Assembly (NCBI GenBank): GCA_946902875.1
Contig: OX336341.1
Location: 1,984,001-2,048,000, forward strand
Origin: Nematopogon swammerdamellus
Taxonomy: Eukaryota; Arthropoda; Insecta; Lepidoptera; Adelidae
Direction: 5' to 3'
Length of the DNA: 64,000 bases
Position 1 is the stretch's first letter; every line of letters starts with the position of its first letter. Shown in pieces: positions 22,101 to 31,609 of the stretch. Under the pieces are notes generated by a model. That model saw nothing but the letters and a program-made list of their open reading frames with translations. It made no database searches and was not told the DNA's origin. The position numbers were made by a program, and so were the translations under genes.

Positions 22101-25100
22101 ATAACTTGACAATTGGATACACTTTGTATCTTTAGATTTTTAACATGACTTATTACATTTATTTGTAATAAACTTTTACTAATATTTATTGAATTGACTT
22201 GATATATTTAAGTATCAAATTGACGATGGCACTATACACCAGATATAGGTAATTTAAATAGGCAGAGTGGTCAGATTCTTCAGTATTCATGTTTATGCTG
22301 TAAATATGAATTCTCTTGTGAGCGGTAGTATGGGTTAATTATTTATAAGTTACTATAATATAATACTTATAAGGTACTAACAAAACATTGTGACTTGCGA
22401 AGTTTGTTTGTCAGTTCTTCTTCGCATTGAATTTAGAACTGGCGGAATTTTCGACATATCCAAGCGTAGGTTACCTACCTGTGGATGAAATTATACAATA
22501 AACAATTAACATTACATACATACACCACCACATACATATAACACACACTGTAGCATGTTTTGTTGGAGTGCAGTGTGCTTGACAACCAACGAAGGGACAT
22601 ACTCCGCTCCCCATCTTCCGTTGCGGCGGTCTGCAGACACCCCGGTCGACTTGTGGCTTTCATGGAAGACATAGGCTGGCTGGGGTAGCTGGAGCCTGCG
22701 GGGTTTTGCACGAAGGTCCCCAACCAAGCGGGATTAGTTTGCAGGCCTAGAGCCAACCCCAAACCTAACAACAACAACAACAACACACACTGTATCCCGA
22801 CAGTCGGGTATATTACATACAGCACAACACCGACCACCACGTTCAGCAATGCATTAGGATGAGATTACTATTAAGCAGCAACCATGCCTAGGTGAGAATT
22901 GACTAGCCAGTCGCCCTTTAGCACGCACCTCGTCCTTTTTTTTATGGAAACTGACACGGTTGGCTACATCACCTACAGCATCCGTGATGTCAGCCCACCA
23001 ACACCTTAGTGAACTAGGTGCCATGTCAGGTAGTAGATACATATAACCTTACATAAATAATTAAAATTTAATATTATAATATACATCAACTCTTATATAG
23101 ATACTATACATTCAAATTCAAATTCAAATAATTTATTAAATAAAGAAACATGATATACAACATAGAACAATTTGCGTAAAAATAAATTGAAAACATGTTC
23201 CCTTCACAGGATTGTTTAATTTTTGATGCTCACGTCGAGACACTGGACTTTCGTCTGTGACGTCTCGAACCCGTTTTATCGGTCGGTTCTCAAAAAATAA
23301 ATGTATGTACAAATAAATATACAAATTATTTTTTCATACAATTATTTTTACATACTTACATACTTATACATATATAACTTGATAGAAGATAGGGGCATCG
23401 ATGAGTAATTATATTGATTAACCTGCTCATCGCCATCAGTTATCAGAAACAGTTATTTGAATATGTCTACTTCATGGGGAGTATTCGGAGGAGCTGTTTA
23501 ACGTGATTCCGCCGTACCCATTCAACCTCCGCACTACGCGTACTGCAGGTCTATTCTTGTAAATTCTGACAGCGGAATCAGCGCTGATGTGGCGCTGAGA
23601 GCCGCTTTGGTAAGTGGCTCTCAGCGCTGATTCCGCTGTCAGAATTTACAAGAATAGACCTGCTGGGCAGGGGATGCACCACTTTTCAATCGACCTACAC
23701 CGGTTCTGTAGGTATTTTATTCACAGAACCGGAAAAATGTGGAACGCACCCCTGCCAATCTATATCGTCCCAAGTACAGCCTGGGGGTTTTCAAAAGGGG
23801 CGTGCATCACAGAATGTCCATGGGCATCGTTAGACACTTACTCGTACGTAGGTGAACTGATGCCACATGCACATGTCGCGCGATCCATAAAAAAGTTGAT
23901 TTACGTACATACTTTGTACCGTGTGGGGTCGGTACTTAAAAAGAATAGCCCCACTGCATCTCTCCCCGTCGCATGTCGTAAAAGTCGACTAAGGGATAAG
24001 AAAATTCGTCAGCCTCGGTAGCTCAGTGGCGCGGTTGGTTAGTCAACTGTTATTAAGCAACGCTGAGCGCGGTCAGTGATTGGATGGGTGACCGCTCGAC
24101 CGTTGGAGGCTGACCGTGGTTCGGATTCCACGTTAAACTGTAGGTCCCTTCCCTTCTTACCTTACTAGGTGGTAGGGTTTATCCCGACCGGGTTGGTACC
24201 ACCGCACTGAACGAAACGTCGGTCGAAACGGCTATGTAAATAGTTCGTGTTTTCCGTCCAGTTTAGTGTAGCCGACATGAAATGAAGGGAAGCACTGACA
24301 TGGCACCTAGTTCACCCTGTGTTATGGGCTGACATCACGGATGTTGTAGGTGATGTAGCCAACCGTGTCAGGTTCCATAAAAAAAAAAAACATGTTCGTT
24401 AGATATGTACCTACGTACAGTACATGTGCGTATATATCTAACTCCTACTTAAGCATACTTAAGAAACCTTGGTGAAAATTAAAAAAATGAATACTGAATA
24501 ATCATCTGAGTACCTATCTAGGTGTTGCAACTTGCAAACTGGTTAGTGCCAGATTTTGTAATACACTGCCCGCGGCTCCGCTTGCGTGATTTTTTCGCGG
24601 GTGCACCCACCATAGGTGTCGTCGTAATCTGATGAATGGTTTACGAACGCATTTAAGACGAACAAATGAACAAATAACCATTTAGATAGATTTTACGCAT
24701 ATTATTAAATTTATTAGTTCGGTTTTTAATCATATATTTAGTTTTTGTTTTGTTGCTTCATAGTTTAGAGTAAACTTGTTTTATTTGCAAGTAAAGTAAA
24801 ATAAAAGATAAATTAACATAATAAAAGAAAAATAATAGCTAAATAATGTTTTAATTCTTTTCAGACGCCGGTATCACGACCGCTCAACGTAAGAGCTGGG
24901 TGAACCTTCCCATCATAACCAACGCGGTGTGCCAGCAGACATACGGTGCCAGTGTCATTGTGGCCTCGACCCTCTGCGTCAGCGGCGCCAACGGACGCAG
25001 CACCTGCGGCGGAGACTCCGGCGGGCCCCTCGTCGTCGGCAGCGGCACCGGCAGGCAATTGGTGAGACACTCTATTCACATAATCGCCGCCGGTTTCTAA

Positions 25101-27224
25101 AAAAACATAATTATTAAGTGATCTCCTCGTCAGTTTTGAAGTTTTTTTTTATTTAGTTTAGTTTTTTTTTACAATTATTTGAACACTAATTTGTTAATAT
25201 CAGCCCCACAGTACTCATCTTCTCCATCCCTTAGGGCCCAGAGTGCCTAAGGGATAGAGAAAGCTCCAAGAAATCCAACACAAAAGATGAGAATAATTTT
25301 ACATACATACATACCATACATAACACACCACACTCTGTATTCCGACATTCGGAGTGAGCGGAGTAATCGCTGTTGTGCTGCAAGGACTCTTGTAAATTAC
25401 GGCACAACACCGGCCGCCACGTTTTGCAAAGTATTCGGACAAGACAAACTATCAAGCAGCCAGTAAGGCACGAAGACCCACCGGCTGCATGAATCGGTGG
25501 AAGGACCGTGCCACGGTGAGAGGTGGCTAGTCTGTCTCCCTTTAGCACTGCACCTTGAATCTTGCACCCCGCATCGGTTAGCCTTAGAAAAAAAATGTCT
25601 TTCCACATTGTTGATCTATGGCCTAAACGTTAGTCGTTTACGTAATTTTTCACTGAAAGTGGTAAAGTTCACTGAAAGTGATCTACAGGGTCTCGAAAAT
25701 TGAGTCAGTGAGTGAGTGAGTCTATTCTAAAATTACCAATTTTCCAATGTGCATAAATGAAAATCTACTTAACAAATGTTGATCGCAATCCATGTTTTTA
25801 AGCCATCGTGCTCAATCCAGGTTGTTATATTCCCAGTAAAAGCAAGCTTGTTGTATTCTGCGTCCAAGTAATATTTTTATTATGTGCCATGTTCAAGCAC
25901 GCCATCATCATAGAATATAACATATTCACGCAAGGTTCCTATATCCCATGTTTGAGTAAGCGTGTTATATTCCATGTTGAAGCCTCGGTTGAAGCAAAGT
26001 TATGTTCTATGTTCAATCAAGCTGTTATTTTCCATGATGGTTATTACATTGATTTATTTCATCTTCAAGCAGTTGGTAAACGTGTATGCGTCCACTGATG
26101 GACTTACGCTTCTCCACTTTTTCAGCAAGGAACCACTACTTTCCGCCGTCGTACTTGATGTCGTCATCCCACCTGGCGGATGGCCTTTTTTTAATAGTCT
26201 CCCACACTCCGTCTATCCACGAACGCTAGTGTAGGACCCGGGTTCAGGACGTGCCCGCCCCACTGCCACTTGAGCTTAGCAACCCGGTATCCAATATCGA
26301 CTACTTTTGTGCGTCGGCGGATTGCCCCATTAAGTACCTACCATATCAAGTAGGACGAATTAAGCACCAGTAGGGCGAATTAAGCACCATATCAAGTAGG
26401 GCAAATTTTAACTTACTGAAGGCAGCCCAACCCAGTTTATTCGTCTCTCGGCCTCCTAAAGCAGACCTTGACTACCTATCGTCTCTCAACCTCATTAAGC
26501 AGATCTTGTCTACCAATGTTCGTCTCTCGACCTCATTAAGCAGACCTTGTCTACCAATGTTCGTCTCTCGACCTCCTTAAGCAGACCTTGTCTACCAATG
26601 TTCGTCTCTCGACCTCATTAAGCAGACCTTGTCTACCAATGTTCGTCTCTCGATCTCCTTAAGCAGTCCTTGTCTACCAATGTTCGTCTCTCAACCTCCT
26701 TAAGCAGACCTTGTCTACCAATGTTCGTCTCTCGACCTCATTAAGCAGACCTTGTCTACCAATGTTCGTCTCTCGGCCTCATTAAGCAGACCTTGTCTAC
26801 CAATGTTCGTCTCTCGACCTCCTTAAGCAGACCTTGTCTACCAATGTTCGTCTCTCGACCTCCTTAAGCAGACCTTGTCTACCAATGTTCCTTTCTCGAC
26901 CTCCTTAAGTAGACCTTGTCTACCAATGTTCGTCTCTCGGCCTCCTTAAGCAGACCTTGTCTACCAATGTTCGTCTCTCGACCTCCTTAAGCAGACCTTG
27001 TCGACCAATGTTCGTCTCTCGACCTCCTTAAGCAGACCTCGTCTACCAATGTTCGTCTCTCGACCTCCTTAAGCAGACCTTGTCTACCGATGTTTAAGCA
27101 AGCGTGATATATTCCTCAGGTTGGCGTGGTGTCGTTCGGCTCCGCGACCGGCTGCTCGAGAGGATTCCCGGCCGGCTTCGCTCGCGTCACATCTTTCAAT
27201 ACCTGGATCAATCAACGCATGTAA
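18851..27224 (+). CDS. Chymotrypsin-like serine protease A (five exons)
   Basis: Secreted digestive-type S1 protease zymogen of 304 residues, cutting dietary protein in the gut lumen. Exons: 18851-19102, 20076-20343, 21591-21683, 24865-25061, 27120-27224. All introns are GT-AG with phases 0, 1, 1, 0, and the joined frame is open. A signal peptide ([13 protein letters not shown]) is followed by a propeptide ending R69 before IVGG. The catalytic triad is His114 (TAAHC), Asp161 (NNDIA) and Ser256 (GGDSGGP). Six cysteines form the usual three disulphides (42-58, 168-182, 191-220 in chymotrypsin numbering). S1 residue 189 is Ser, as in chymotrypsins. It resembles the lepidopteran chymotrypsin/collagenase-like group. 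It is convergent with gene B, 4.4 kb away. Introns 2-4 hold SINEs, a LINE 3' end, a MITE and a minisatellite. Confidence 0.92.
19198..19490 (-). pseudogene. RTE-like LINE fragment in gene A intron 1
   Basis: The minus strand gives [19 protein letters not shown] and later a segment ending FVQQWM-like before a stop. That is the order of the C-terminal region of RTE-type ORF2 after the reverse transcriptase. Decayed, antisense to the gene. Confidence 0.55.
20076..20343 (+). CDS. Gene A exon 2: His and Asp of the triad
   Basis: 268 bp, acceptor CTCACAG|GCC, donor A|GTGAGT in phase 1. Exactly as long as gene B exon 2. Confidence 0.92.
20513..20938 (+). repeat. Dispersed repeat with GTGCGAGT start and CGGAAGCCTAAAAA end
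   Basis: Begins AAGTGCGAGTAGGAATCGCG and ends with a GGCTTACTAATAGGC...TACGGAAGCCTAAAAA tail. The same layout is at 61157-61535 (CGGAACCCTAAAAA end), with partial copies elsewhere. It is common in moth genomes but I cannot assign its class. Confidence 0.6.
21380..21540 (-). repeat. SINE1 tail fragment in gene A intron 2
   Basis: The 3' half of SINE1 on the minus strand, 50 bp upstream of exon 3. Its pyrimidine-rich left end does not overlap the splice acceptor. Confidence 0.75.
21591..21683 (+). CDS. Gene A exon 3
   Basis: 93 bp encoding NIQPI through SGFGATGD. Acceptor CTTCACAG, donor A|GTGAGT, both phase 1. The gene B equivalent is 99 bp. Confidence 0.9.
22070..22505 (+). repeat. LINE-A 3' UTR, 5'-truncated copy in gene A intron 3
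   Basis: Matches the 3' UTR that follows the stop codon of the LINE-A relative at 48.65 kb over its whole length (GACTACTGTTTTTCCCACTA to GGTTACCTACCT). It ends in an ATACAATAAACAATTAAC tail, a degenerate form of the ATACA repeats ending the other copy. Truncation to the UTR alone is typical of target-primed reverse transcription. Confidence 0.85.
22618..22770 (-). repeat. Dispersed repeat family C
   Basis: On the minus strand it starts after a GTTGTTGTT run with TTTGGGGTTGGCTCTAGGCC and runs to the ATGTCTTCCATGAAAGCCAC region. A second copy is embedded in SINE2 at 56.5 kb. Confidence 0.6.
22789..22934 (-). repeat. Module B 3' part
   Basis: The minus strand carries the module B tail with GGTGTTGTGCTGTA and the CCGACTGTCGGGATACAG end. 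It is degenerate. Confidence 0.5.
22935..23029 (-). repeat. SINE1 tail fragment
   Basis: About 95 bp of SINE1 3' end with its T-run, minus strand, directly abutting the module B piece. Confidence 0.7.
23545..23663. mobile_element. 119 bp hairpin MITE
   Basis: A nearly perfect palindrome with GCAGGTCTATTCTTGTAAAT at both ends in inverted orientation. The internal TCAGCGCTGA core and a short loop sit near 23604. A diverged family member is at 62087-62216. No clear target duplication. Confidence 0.75.
23680..23896 (+). pseudogene. LINE-D 3' fragment
   Basis: Contains [20 protein letters not shown], corresponding to the NRFC-RSFLYRTGKLWN motif of LINE-D. It ends CATGTCGCGCGATCCATAAAA, a poly(A)-tailed 3' end. 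Frameshifted. Confidence 0.65.
23915..24390 (+). mobile_element. Composite retroposon (module B + SINE1), copy 2
   Basis: GTACCGTGTGGGGTCGG start, module B through GACTAAGGGATAAG, then a full-length SINE1 and a 12-base poly(A). It carries the same GTCGAC variant and junction as the copies at 2.3 and 30.9 kb. It lies in gene A intron 3, same strand. Confidence 0.85.
24391..24864. other. Rest of gene A intron 3
   Basis: AT-rich. A stretch near 24570-24600 (CCCGCGGCTCCGC) resembles a Helitron 3' hairpin on the minus strand, but no CTRRT end is present. Confidence 0.4.
24865..25061 (+). CDS. Gene A exon 4: catalytic Ser
   Basis: 197 bp with the GDSGGP active site. S1 position 189 is Ser (STCGGDS). 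Acceptor TTTTCAG, donor TTG|GTGAGA in phase 0. Confidence 0.92.
25232..25262. repeat. Short hairpin in gene A intron 4
   Basis: ATCCCTTAGG and CCTAAGGGAT face each other around a short spacer. The arms match the GACTAAGGGATAAG end of module B, so this may be debris of that repeat. Confidence 0.5.
25300..25590 (-). repeat. Module B, diverged copy
   Basis: The minus strand shows GCTAAAGGGAGACAG, GAGTCCTTGCAGCACAACAG and a 3' end near TACAGAGTGTGGTG. It lacks the first 80 bases. Confidence 0.65.
25808..26082. repeat. Degenerate repeat of about 40 bp, intron 4
   Basis: Imperfect repeats of a CCATGTTCAAGCAAGC plus TATATTCC motif. One more unit lies just before exon 5 (27092-27119). This suggests the intron once held a longer array that a second minisatellite has invaded. 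Confidence 0.5.
26085..26330 (-). pseudogene. RTE-like LINE fragment in gene A intron 4
   Basis: The minus strand reads [20 protein letters not shown] before losing the frame, matching the KLKWQWAGH motif of the RTE copy at 37 kb. A CCGCCAGGTGGGATGACGAC segment corresponds to the later RWDDD-like region. Confidence 0.6.
26440..27092 (+). repeat. 41 bp minisatellite, about 16 units
   Basis: The unit begins GTTCGTCTCTCGACCTCC and ends CCTTGTCTACCAAT. Most units differ by one or two bases (CTC-ATT or CTC-CTT variants). The first two are more diverged. It ends 27 bp before the exon 5 acceptor. Confidence 0.92.
27120..27224 (+). CDS. Gene A exon 5: C-terminus
   Basis: 35 codons including TAA, encoding VGVVSFGS through a C-terminal NTWINQRM helix. 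Same length as gene B exon 5. Confidence 0.92.
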   Translation, partial: VGVVSFGSATGCSRGFPAGFARVTSFNTWINQRM

Positions 27225-27699
27225 ATACCGACGTTTGATGTTAGCCTCTCGCTTGTAAACCTGCTTCTATAACAATGGACTTGTTTTCACCCGACTGCGC
27301 AAAGCCAAAAGGAGGGTTATTTTACTTAATACACGCAATATGAAATATGTTTGTATTTTATTACATTATTCACCTAACCACACCCTAACCAACTCTTAAC
27401 TTCTGCATGCAAAAGGTAAACTTGGTGAAGTTTCTTCCACTACAAACTGCACACAACACTTAATTGATTTATTATATTATCGTCCATTAAACATACGAGT
27501 ATAATTCATGACGACTGAAGTCGAAATATATATGTGTGTTTTGTAATAGTTATATATTTAAAAGATATAGGTACACAAATATAAAATGAAACAAAAATTT
27601 TATAATAAAAAATATTTTATTCACAATTTATTAAGAGAAGCTACAGTGATATGATAACATAAATAAATAAAAACATACCATATACTAAGTACAAAAATA
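27225..27699. other. Gene A 3' flank
   Basis: AT-rich, presumably with the 3' UTR. No AATAAA lies close behind the stop. The first AATAAA-like motifs are about 380 bp downstream, so the transcript end is undetermined. Confidence 0.4.
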
Positions 27700-27975
27700 G
27701 GTGTGAACCCAGTGTTTGATAGGTATTTAAATAAAAAGTAATATTTGTTTATTTTATTGTGTTTATTCAGGGCGAGTAAACATGTAGATATGGTTTTTTT
27801 TTTATTAGCTTTTGCCGGCGGCTTTGCTCGCATCTCCTATGTCCATCCGGAAGGCCCATTCTAAATATGGGTCAAAGATTTTATACATCGGATATTACCT
27901 CCTACACCCAAACTTACAAACTAACAAACTTTACCTCTATATAATATTAGTGTACATATAATCATTTATACATAC
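27700..27975. repeat. Inverted duplication shared with the gene B 3' flank, arm 1
   Basis: Matches, in inverted orientation, the sequence at about 30765-31575 once the composite retroposon there is removed. The shared block includes GTTTATTTTATTGTGTTTATTC, a small Helitron, and flanking sequence on both sides of it. Confidence 0.75.
27804..27956 (-). mobile_element. 153 bp non-autonomous Helitron
   Basis: On the minus strand the 5' side is ACACTAATATTATATAGAGG. The 3' end is a GCCGCCGGC hairpin followed by AAAAGCTAAT, ending CTAAT and fitting the CTRRT rule. This is the common form of short moth Helitrons. Confidence 0.75.
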
Positions 27976-28297
27976 ACATCACACACGCTGAGTCCCGACA
28001 ATCGGCGTAAGCAGAGTAATCGTTGTTGTGCTGCAAGAACTCTAGTAAATTACAGCACAACACCGACCACCACGTTCCGCAAAGTATTCGAACATGGTTC
28101 AATTGATCAAGGCACGAAGACCCACCTGCTGCGTGACTCGGTGCACGACTCGGTGGACGTACCGTGTCAAGGTGAGAGGTGGCGAGCCTGTCGCCCTTTA
28201 GCACGGCATCTTGTCCTTATCCCTTAGTCGCCTTTTACGACATGCACGGGGAGAAATGCAGTGGGGCTATTATTTTTAAGTACCGGCCCCACACGGT
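27965..28297 (-). repeat. Module B, full-length copy
   Basis: From the ACCGTGTGGGGCCGG start at the right to the CGATTGTCGGGACTCAGCG and GTGTATGTATAAATGA end at the left. It gives the repeat's full length, about 330 bp. No tRNA-like boxes found, so it could be a LINE-mobilised piece of a longer element. Confidence 0.7.
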
Positions 28298-28559
28298 CAT
28301 CATTTCGATTTATCATTATCTCCTAAACTATGCGATCAAATAACATGCCGTAAAAAGGAAATAATATCTTCGTGATATTTCCCAGATGATATAATTATTA
28401 TTTTTTATTAAAATCAAGATATTGTACCTTTTTTTTTACTACTTTTACCCAATTTTATTTAAATTAATCAAAATAACCTAATACAATAAAATTAAACTAA
28501 AATTAAGAAATATGATAAAACTAAACTAAAATAACTTATAAACTACGTAAAAAGGCATC
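28298..28559. other. AT-rich, no feature
   Basis: Low-complexity A/T sequence without open frames of note. Confidence 0.4.
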
Positions 28560-28677
28560 TGTCACGCCGGCACGGCATTCGCAGCCCCCGTTCTAAAACG
28601 AATGCTTTTGGGCGTCGTCGGCTCAACAATCCATGCTGACGGCGCCAAGTGTCTCGCGTATCAATAAAAAAAAAAAA
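28560..28677 (+). repeat. LINE-D 3' end fragment
   Basis: GGCACGGCATTCGCAGCCCC followed by a GGCGTCG-TCGG segment, GGCGCCAAGTGTCTCGCG and an A-rich tail. It matches the 3' end of the LINE-D copy at 30.65-30.75 kb. Confidence 0.6.
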
Positions 28678-28740
28678 TAAGTAAACCTAAAAAATAAATA
28701 AATAAATAAAAATTTAAACTACCTATAAATAAAATATTTC

Positions 28741-29578
28741 ATGACAGAGTCGCTGCACCACCGGTGCAAGTGCCAAGTACGCACGCCGCGTTACACCTCT
28801 GAATCTCAATGGCGATTCGCCGAACAAAGAAAGCTTTGGCACGGGCGGTCACCAGAATTATCTACTAAAAGTTTTCCTAATTTATCCGAGAATGTTTTGG
28901 TGTCTGGCGACCACGGCACCAAAGTTAAGGTTAAGGTAAGGGCGAAAGGTTGAAATTCAAAGTGGTCGCGCAGCGGGCTGTACTTAGACAATTTGATGGC
29001 AGCTGCCTTAGTGTACGTCCTGGGTGCGCGGAGCGTCGGGCGGGGCGTGCGCGTCCGCTCCAGCGGTCAACGCTGCGTTCTTTGGCTGGCCTCAGTGCAC
29101 TGCAAGCGTGCAGCGGGCAAGGTAGCGTTTTACGTTTAAATCTTGAAGCGACATGGTTGCACGCTGACTTGACCGCACTGAACGCTCCATAGAACGCTCG
29201 AAAAGACAAACTGGTTTGAGTTGCACGCGCACGCTCGGCTGCCCGCTCGAGCGCCCGCTCCCCGCTCCGCTCACAACGCTGCGCACTCAGGACACTAGTA
29301 GCGCGCGCGCAAGTTTGAATTGCCCGCTGCACGCTCCGCTCCGCAAAACGCTGCACGCAACGCTGCACCCAGGACGTACCCTTAGATGCAGCGGCTCCGG
29401 CAGATTTGGAGGAGTCGAGTACATGGGACGGGGCCAAGGTGTCCACGCACGTAGCGTTCCCTGGCACCATGGCACCAGCGTCATGCCGTCTGGCTTTCTC
29501 CCGTCTGTGCGGCATAAACCCGCTGGCTCCAGCGTAGACGGAATATTTACTGAAGCCAGCGAGGGTTATATAAAATAA
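28741..29578. other. Unassigned GC-richer sequence split by a MITE
   Basis: A stretch of unusual composition for this window. Frames are open on both strands on either side of the MITE, but none resembles a known protein and each side is short. It could be an old host exon or part of an unrecognised repeat. Confidence 0.35.
29011..29381. mobile_element. 371 bp PIF/Harbinger-like MITE
   Basis: Terminal inverted repeats GTGTACGTCCTGGGTGC and GGGTACGTCCTGGGTGC, flanked by TTA on both sides (29008-29010 and 29382-29384). A TTA duplication is the PIF/Harbinger signature. The interior is GC-rich with many CGCTC and GCTGC motifs and no transposase. Confidence 0.75.
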
Positions 29579-29989
29579 GTATATTTGAATATCACCATAA
29601 ATTTTTCAAAAAAATATACATAAAAAAACGTCATTGCGGCTTAAATATAAAAGCTAGATAGGTATATCGTATCGGTGACTTTTATTTAGATCTATTAGTG
29701 ATAAATATTTTTGTATTACATTATTATCCAACCATGAGGTCAGCGCACGCCAATAAAGCGGCCAACCGGCGTTGTTTTGTACGACTTGATTTACAAATAT
29801 TAAGATATCGAACTGAAAACTTATATTTATCAAAATAAATTATAGCCCATGTTACTCAGGAATAGCTTTCTATTAGTGAAAAAAAATTTACAATCGGTTC
29901 AGCAGTTCCAGAGAATACCCCCTACATACAAACAAACAAATTTTACCTCTTTCTAATATTAGTATAAATTGCTGAACGGAACATGACAA
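29382..29989. other. Intergenic, mostly unassigned
   Basis: Contains a possible Helitron 5' end on the minus strand near 29890-29962 (TACCTCTTTCTAATATTAGTATA). The rest is AT-rich. Confidence 0.4.
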
Positions 29990-30090
29990 AAACCATCTTG
30001 ACGAACCATAATTAATATGCATATGTCTCAATGAAATATTGTTATTGTTGTATGTTCTTTATGGCCAAATAAATATCTGAATCTGTTTCT
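29990..30090 (+). repeat. LINE 3' end with ATCTGAATCTG tail
   Basis: GCATATGTCTCAATG, then TTCTTTATGGCCAAATAAAT and ATCTGAATCTG. Same family as the insertion in the foldback array. Confidence 0.7.
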
Positions 30091-30245
30091 CTTATATTCT
30101 CTCTCGCCCTCCCTCTATCTCTCTCTCCCTACCTCCCCCCTCCCTACCTCCCCCCTCCCTCTCCCACCCTTCTTTACCCGACCCCTCCTCCCCACCACAC
30201 GTTTTCCCACCCTCCCCTCCCTATCCACTCCTTCCCCAACCACTG
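30091..30245 (+). repeat. Polypyrimidine tract
   Basis: About 150 bp almost purely C and T (CCTCCCTACC and CTCTCTCCC runs). Low complexity with no further assignment. Confidence 0.8.
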
Positions 30246-30474
30246 ATTACTAGGGAAAATAAAAAAAAATCTGGAAATCGGTTACAAATTCTTTGTAAAC
30301 TCACACAATTTCGGACACGTGAGATCGCTTTGATTTTGCAAAAACACTATCCTAAAATCTAAACTACTCGTCCAAACAACATTGTGTAAAATACAATCGT
30401 TTCCTGGCAATAAACAAAACTCCCTCCACATCCCCCTCCACCATCCCTCCCCCTAGCACCGCACCGACCACGCG

Positions 30475-30746
30475 TATGCATCCCTACACGCTGGACTTAC
30501 CGCGGATGTATACCAATCGATTCTGCAGATCTTTCCTCTACAGAACCGGTAAACTCTGGAACGCTCTCCCTGCCCATATATTTCCCCCAAAAAAGAGTCT
30601 CGGGTCCTTCAAGGGGGGCATGAATGGGCACCTGAAAGGCCGGCATGGCATTCGCAACCCCCGCATACGACCGAATGTCCATTAGGCGTCGTTGACACTT
30701 TATGGGTGGCTTGGCGCCATATGTCGCGCTTTCAATAAAAAAAATC
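30475..30746 (+). pseudogene. LINE-D 3' copy, least decayed
   Basis: Open frame with HPYTLDLPRMYTNRFC, SFLYRTGKLWNALPAHIFPP, GSFKGG and GRHGIRNP. It ends in GCGCCATATGTCGCGCTTTC plus AATAAAAAAA. This is the ORF2 C-terminus and 3' end of a LINE. The start is a 5' truncation. Confidence 0.75.
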
Positions 30747-30799
30747 ACATGTTTACTCTTATTTAAATATCTGTTAATGTGATAAGATAAATGATGATA

Positions 30800-31483
30800 T
30801 CTACACTAATATTATAAAGAGGTTAAGTTTGTAAGTTTGTAAGTTTGGATGTAGGAGGTAATCTCCGAAAATACCTTCGATCATAACTAAGAAAATTCTT
30901 TTTTTTTTTTTTTATGGAACCTGACACGATTGGCTACATCACCTACAACATCCGTGATGTCAGCCCATAACACAGGGTGAACTAGGTGCCATGTCAGTGC
31001 TTCCCTTCATTTCATGTCGGCTACACTAAACTGGACGGAAAACACGAACTATTTACATAGCCGTTTCGACCGACGTTTCGTTCAGTTCGGTGGTACCAAC
31101 CCGGCCGGGATAAACCCTACCACCTAGTAAGGTAAGAAGGGAAGGGACCTACAGTTTAACGTGGAATCCGAACCACGGTCAGCCTCCAACGGTCGAGCGG
31201 TCACCCATCCAAACACTGACCGCGCTCAGCGTTGCTTAATAACAGTTGACTAACCAACCGCGCCACAGAGCTACCGAGGCTGACGAATTTTCTTATCCCT
31301 TAGTCGACTTTTACGACATGCGACGGGGAGAGATGCAGTGGGGCTATTCTTTTTAAGTACCGACCCCACACGGTACAAATAATTCTCATTTTGATTTTAA
31401 AAATTCTTTGACCAAAATTTAGAAGGGACCTTCAGGATGGATGGACATAGGAGATGCGAGCAAAGCCGCCGGCAAAAGCTAAT
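30800..31483 (+). mobile_element. Small Helitron interrupted by the composite retroposon
   Basis: Starts TCTACACTAATATTATAAAG after an A. Ends with GCCGCCGGC and AAAAGCTAAT (CTAAT). Without the nested retroposon it is about 200 bp. It is the partner of the Helitron at 27804-27956 within the inverted duplication. Confidence 0.75.
30899..31376 (-). mobile_element. Composite retroposon (module B + SINE1), copy 3
   Basis: Almost base for base like the copy at 2.3 kb. T-run at the left, SINE1, then module B ending GGTAC at the right. The edges share an AAATTC-like duplication with the interrupted Helitron. Confidence 0.85.
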
Positions 31484-31551
31484 AAAAAAAACATATCCAC
31501 ATGTTTAATCGCCCTGAATAAACACAATAAAATAAACAAATACGTGTAGTT

Positions 31552-31557
31552 TTTATT
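31552..31557 (-). terminator. Polyadenylation signal of gene B
   Basis: AATAAA on the minus strand 53 bases beyond the stop codon. Confidence 0.65.
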
Positions 31558-31609
31558 TAATACCTATCAAACACACACACACACAATATTCGAAATATCC
31601 ACAATCATA

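Larger units (their letters stand above)
30765..31575. repeat. Inverted duplication, arm 2 (gene B 3' flank)
   Basis: Counterpart of 27700-27975. It includes the polyadenylation signal of gene B. Confidence 0.7.

Noticed and set aside
24548..24600. Helitron 3' end in gene A intron 3
   Set aside because: The hairpin-like GC stretch is there but no CTRRT terminus follows, so no boundary can be drawn.
26440..27092. Regular direct repeats resembling a CRISPR array
   Set aside because: The repeats are contiguous 41 bp units without unique spacers, in a eukaryotic intron.
28931..29515. A 194-codon minus-strand frame
   Set aside because: Most of it lies inside the Harbinger-like MITE with its GC-rich repeats. 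No known domain.
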